Shown here: piece by piece, positions 60,555 through 64,000 of the stretch | Numbering within the stretch: position 1 is the first letter of the stretch | Layout: each line of letters begins with the position of its first letter | NCBI GenBank assembly: GCA_934045905.1 | Contig: OW203762.1 | Location: 38,541,702 to 38,605,701 of the forward strand | Reading direction: 5' to 3' | Length of the DNA: 64,000 bases | Source: Leuctra nigra | Lineage: Eukaryota; Arthropoda; Insecta; Plecoptera; Leuctridae | Made by a program: the position numbers and the translations under genes | Notes under the pieces: generated by a model | What the model was told of the DNA's origin: nothing | The model's database searches: none | Seen by the model: only the letters and a program-made list of their open reading frames with translations

Positions 60555-60563
60555 TTATTATTA

Positions 60564-61208
60564 CCTGGACCATGTAAACAGTGGCAATATTGACATTGTA
60601 AAATGAGCAAGACCCGCGTGGGCCCGGAGCGCCATGGGCCAATGTTGATTTGCTCGTCGTTCTCATGTCGCATCTATCATTGGTGGCACGCCATTGTCAC
60701 AACATTCAGCAGGAGAAAGCTCAGAGGGGTATTTCAGAACGCATGGTAAATATACATCTTGGATAAATAAATATATTGAATGTAAACACCAAGAATGAGC
60801 ATTGTATTGTCGAAACAATACAGATGATCAAGATTTAAAAATAGTAGGATAAACAAATCAAACATTTTTTGAATACTCTCCAAAATACCAAATATTGTTT
60901 GGCTACTTATCTGTATGTATTTTCAATGTGTTATTTGAATTGTAAATACCACCATCAAAAAAATAATATTTTTATTTCTATTTAAGGTGGCTGTATATCA
61001 CGTGACTTTTCAACCAAAAAGCTACACATTTTCAGTTGGAAGGGTTCAGTTCAGCAAATACTTCTCAATCATCAGATAAGTTAGGACACATCTGTTGGAA
61101 CTAATCTACGCAGAAAAGAACGGCGAAAATAACATATTAGATGATTTTACTTCCTTGCACCTAAATATTCTCAAATCAAGACCTGAAGTTGTCTTGAAGT
61201 TGAATTAA
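60564..61208. other. Intergenic, 0.6 kb
   Basis: A slightly GC-richer patch near 60610-60660, but no gene or repeat was recognised. Confidence 0.5.
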
Positions 61209-62595
61209 TTGAGCGAGCGTAGCGAGCGTCTCCATTCTGCACTTTTGGACACTTTCTCTGTTTTTTTGTGTGTTTGGACCGACGGCACAGGCCACAATTT
61301 TCTTTCGATCGAGCTGAAATTTTGCACACATACTAATATCATTCTAACTTAATCGGGTATAGTTTTTGAGAGCTGTCATTTGATTGGTTCAAAAATAAAA
61401 ATATCTCCCGATTGGTCGAAAATCAAAATGTTCCGATTAAGTTCATATTTTGCATGGACATTGAGACTGCCATTTTCTATTATTTTACAAGTTTTCAGCC
61501 CAATCATTAGATACCTTATGCACTTATTGACATTTTCAATGTTTGTAACTGTCAGAATTGATGGTATGTATCGGGAAATTCCACCGCTTTCTGGATTGTT
61601 TTATTATGTACCAAAGTGTATAGATAGCTATTCTGAGTTTCAATGAAAAACATATTCTTGTTGACTGTGTGGAATATAATACAATTCATAAGGGATGTAT
61701 ATTATGTATAAGTATGCCTTCATAGTTTTTTTTAAATATTGATCGTGTTTCACAGTTATATTAAGGCTAGGCCACAATTGTCGTAATGCATAATGTTTAA
61801 TGTTTAGTGTTTAATGTTTAATGTCTAAGAGAAATGGATGATAGGGTTTATGTGATAAGGGCCACAATATGTTATAGTGATTAGTGTTTAGTCACAGTGG
61901 TATAAGAATTGAATAAAATTCATTTCTTACAACAAAACCTTACGACAAGCCAATCAGAATAGACTTACTACTACTGCTGCGCGCCGTGGAGAAATTCAGA
62001 ACTTGTAACTACAGTTAAAATTGCAGATAAGTGGCAGATTAATATTAAACTATATGAAATAAGTAACTTACGAACTTTTAAAGCAGATTTTTGTTTCAAA
62101 TGAAGGCTGTAAAACTCCAGGAGGCTCTGAAAATTACATGCATTTTGTAGTACTACTAGCGCTCCTGCAGTTGAAATAAGACCCTATTGTGGCCCTCCTT
62201 ACACATTAGACATTAAGCACTAAACACTAAACCTTAAACATTAATCATTACGAAAATTGTGGCCTAGGCTTTAGAAGCAACGTTTTGACTAGATAGTACA
62301 TGTAAAATCTCATATTTTACACATTATTCCAGCCCTATCGGTAAAAAATTTACATACTTATTTCTACTTTAAGTGTTTTGAATATCTGTTCACAGAGATT
62401 GTTGGAGAAGTACCTATCAAATTCATGGTACATTGACCTGTTATTAAATGTTTCCAGAACGTTTATGGAAAGTTGCGATAAAAATCAGTAACGATGTATA
62501 GATAGTTATCTTTGATTGAAAGAATCGTGCTCGATTGGCGATGTTGCGCGTGTCGGTGCTCGCTCATCAACGCGTTACACAGAGCGTTTTCCTAG
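61209..62595 (+). mobile_element. Helentron-like element, full length with nested insertion
   Basis: Starts TTGAGCGAGCGTAGCGAGCG, has CGATCGAGCTGAAATTTTGC near the left, and ends GTGCTCGCTCATCAACGCG, then ACAGAGCGTTTTCCTAG. A 510-bp inverted-repeat element (61763-62272) is nested inside. Confidence 0.7.
61763..62272. mobile_element. 510-bp inverted-repeat element with subterminal heptamers
   Basis: Ends AAGGCTAGGCCACAATTGTC and the inverse AATTGTGGCCTAGGCTT. Next to each end lies a run of GTTTAAT/GTTTAGT units and its inverse (ATTAAGCACTAAACACTAAA). GGCCACAAT recurs inside at about 61860 and, inverted, at about 62190. Confidence 0.75.
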
Positions 62596-62597
62596 TA

Positions 62598-62765
62598 GAC
62601 CACATTTTAAATTATCTAGATAGCTCTGCTTTTCCAGTACCGTGATCCTCATATCTATTAGTGTTTTTCAACATTGGATCATAACATGAATAGATATTAG
62701 GATCACGGTACTGCATATGAAATTTTTTGAAAAGCAGAGCTAACTAGATAATTTAAAATGTGGTC
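62598..62765. mobile_element. Tc1/mariner-type MITE (TA-flanked)
   Basis: Ends GACCACATTTTAAATTATC and GATAATTTAAAATGTGGTC, with TA on both sides. Inner arms GTACCGTGATCCT/AGGATCACGGTAC pair. It begins two bases after the CTAG end of the Helentron-like element. A relative is at 34534-34715. Confidence 0.78.
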
Positions 62766-62767
62766 TA

Positions 62768-63661
62768 TTCAAGCTAGGATTATTAAAGTTATACGTAAAT
62801 ATATCTCGAAGGGTAGAGCATCAATAATACAGATTTGCTAAAATAAACAGTTGCGTAAATAGGTAGAGATTTTGGTGCCCGGTGCAAACAACATTTTGAC
62901 ACCCCCTCCCCTCCCCCTCTCACCAAGATGAGATAAGATAACATTGTAACTTGCAAGGGGTGGAGGGGGATGAACTCTCCAGCTTTCCCTGAAGGCCGTT
63001 TATGATCTAACACGAGAAATTGGGGAACTAAAATTGATACTTTAGTGGAAACATTAGGAATCTTTTTTTGTGAATCAAAAAGGTAATGCCAAAAAATCTC
63101 AAAATAATTACTAATTTAATATAAATAAAATACTAAAATATAGTCTATTTATTTTAAAATAACTGATTTGCATTTAAAATCACCCAAAGATTGTTCCGTA
63201 AATCAACAAATGTATTGTCTTTTGGCGCTGCCATGTTGGTGGACGTGTCACTGGACAAAATAACACTGTGTACCCTCCAAAATTGAGGTTGGAAGTTCAT
63301 ACTATCCATCCTAGTATATGCGCGGATATACTATTCGTTAATTATCCATCCGTCATTCCAGCTATATCATTGGCAGGATTGTGAGCCTTTTAACAAATAC
63401 CTCTTATACCTGGCGTTCGTAAAAAATACAAAGCACCTCACTGTTTGTTACTCCTTGATCTGCAGGCACAACTGTTGCATATTTTACACTTTGATTTGAT
63501 TAGAACAACATTCCTCAAAAACTAAAATCCTGAATCTATAATTTACACAAGTCTTCCCTTTTATTATGATGTACACATCAACAATAAGGTCAAAGGTCAA
63601 AGTCAAAACACTGAACAGGTTGAGCATTGCCATGACATCGAGTCGATCGACTATGACGTAC
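62768..63661. other. Intergenic or intronic, 0.9 kb
   Basis: AT-rich. If the exon at 63662 is real, this stretch could be its first intron. No clear partner exon was found. Confidence 0.4.
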
Positions 63662-63805
63662 CTCTGTGATTCTCCTAAGGGTTGTCGATCGACTGTTGAC
63701 AAATGAAGCATTTGCTCCGTCGCTGTTGATCAGAACCATTCCCGACTCAGCTTCAAGAACATCGCAAGTATCTTTGATCGCAGGTCTACTCGGATACTTT
63801 AGCAT
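63662..63805 (-). CDS. Candidate first coding exon, unknown protein (48 codons)
   Basis: ATG at 63805 is preceded in frame by TGA TAA TCA, so this would be a true start. The frame runs 48 codons to a consensus donor GAG|GTACGT at 63662/63661 in phase 0. The translation (MLKYPSRPAIKDTCDVLEAE, then SGMVLINSDG...TTLRRITE) is polar and protein-like, and the exon is GC-richer than its flanks. If unspliced, the frame would stop at 63590, with an AATAAA about 25 nt later. No family was recognised. Confidence 0.35.
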
Positions 63806-63970
63806 TGATTATCAGGTACGTTATGCAAGATAATAACATAATGTGGTATATTAATATAGATATAAATATATAATATGATTTTTTGGAGATATAATACATA
63901 TACACTCTGTAGGAAGAAGTTTTCAGGTAGATCTCTGTCTATTTTAAAAGTAGTTGAGCTGGTTCGGTTA

Positions 63971-64000
63971 TTGAGCGAGCGCAGCGAGCGTCACCACGGT
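63971..64000 (+). mobile_element. Start of a Helentron-like element, cut by window
   Basis: TTGAGCGAGCGCAGCGAGCG followed by TCACCACGGT matches the left end of the family, as at 52973. Confidence 0.6.

Larger units (their letters stand above)
57156..60563. repeat. 3.4-kb near-perfect inverted repeat (giant palindrome)
   Basis: Left arm 57156-58698 (about 1.54 kb) and right arm 58972-60563 (about 1.59 kb) are reverse complements with scattered mismatches. They run from TAATAATAACCCAT/ATGGGTTATTATTA outside to CTACTACTGAGAT/ATCTCAGTAGTAG inside. The 273-bp loop is a hairpin-ended element. Each arm holds a 0.4-kb fold-back and about four degenerate modules with TGACGTCA, ACTTCCGG and CAAAATGGCGGC. 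No coding frame. Confidence 0.88.

Noticed and set aside
57156..60563. Assembly duplication as the sole explanation for the palindrome
   Set aside because: The arms differ by many scattered substitutions and small indels, which a pure assembly echo would not show; long-read proof is still lacking.

Overview
The window looks like AT-rich insect nuclear DNA. Three things point there: split genes with GT-AG introns, an insect-type odorant receptor (a family known only from insects), and a tandem array of CYP2-clan cytochrome P450 genes. The very high load of short palindromic DNA transposons and dispersed repeats fits a hemipteran such as a planthopper. That species-level guess is inference; no sequence could be searched.

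Layout. (1) 1-19.9 kb, minus strand: three tandem paralogous P450 genes, called A, B and C here. Each has eight coding exons of identical length (85, 237, 164, 237, 109, 181, 118 and 324 bp) and encodes 484 residues. Each seems to have a separate 5' UTR exon. A is cut by the left edge of the window and lacks about 21 C-terminal residues. B and C look complete. Introns differ mainly by transposon insertions, several of which have a clean empty counterpart in the sister gene. A 21-bp minisatellite starts in the last codons of gene B. (2) 20-29 kb: a small two-exon gene for a 94-residue single-pass membrane protein (+ strand, 24925-25596), then a single-exon leucine-rich-repeat protein gene of 488 codons (+, 26378-27844). 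(3) 29.2-32.6 kb: a repeat block with palindromic elements, a 1.05-kb direct duplication, a tRNA-derived inverted dimer with a 13-bp target duplication, and a tandem pair of hairpin-ended elements. (4) 32.6-50 kb: mostly gene-empty, with two Helentron-like elements and one GC-rich candidate exon, ending in a 200-N assembly gap (50001-50200). (5) 50.6-52.2 kb, minus strand: two exons of an odorant receptor whose 3' part is not resolved. (6) 52.3-64 kb: nested repeats, including a 3.4-kb near-perfect inverted repeat (57156-60563), and a candidate first exon near the right edge.

No operon-like cooperation is expected between these genes. The biological unit is the P450 cluster, probably membrane-bound monooxygenases of the endoplasmic reticulum. 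Its paralogs look as if they were made by tandem duplication and partly homogenised by gene conversion. I see no single new enzymatic or defence system. The most unusual structures are the giant palindrome, the repeat module that carries stacked CRE-, ETS- and YY1-like sites, the paired opposed tRNA-like units, and the minisatellite that grew from a stop-codon region. Exon borders were read by eye from splice consensus, reading frame and agreement between paralogs.
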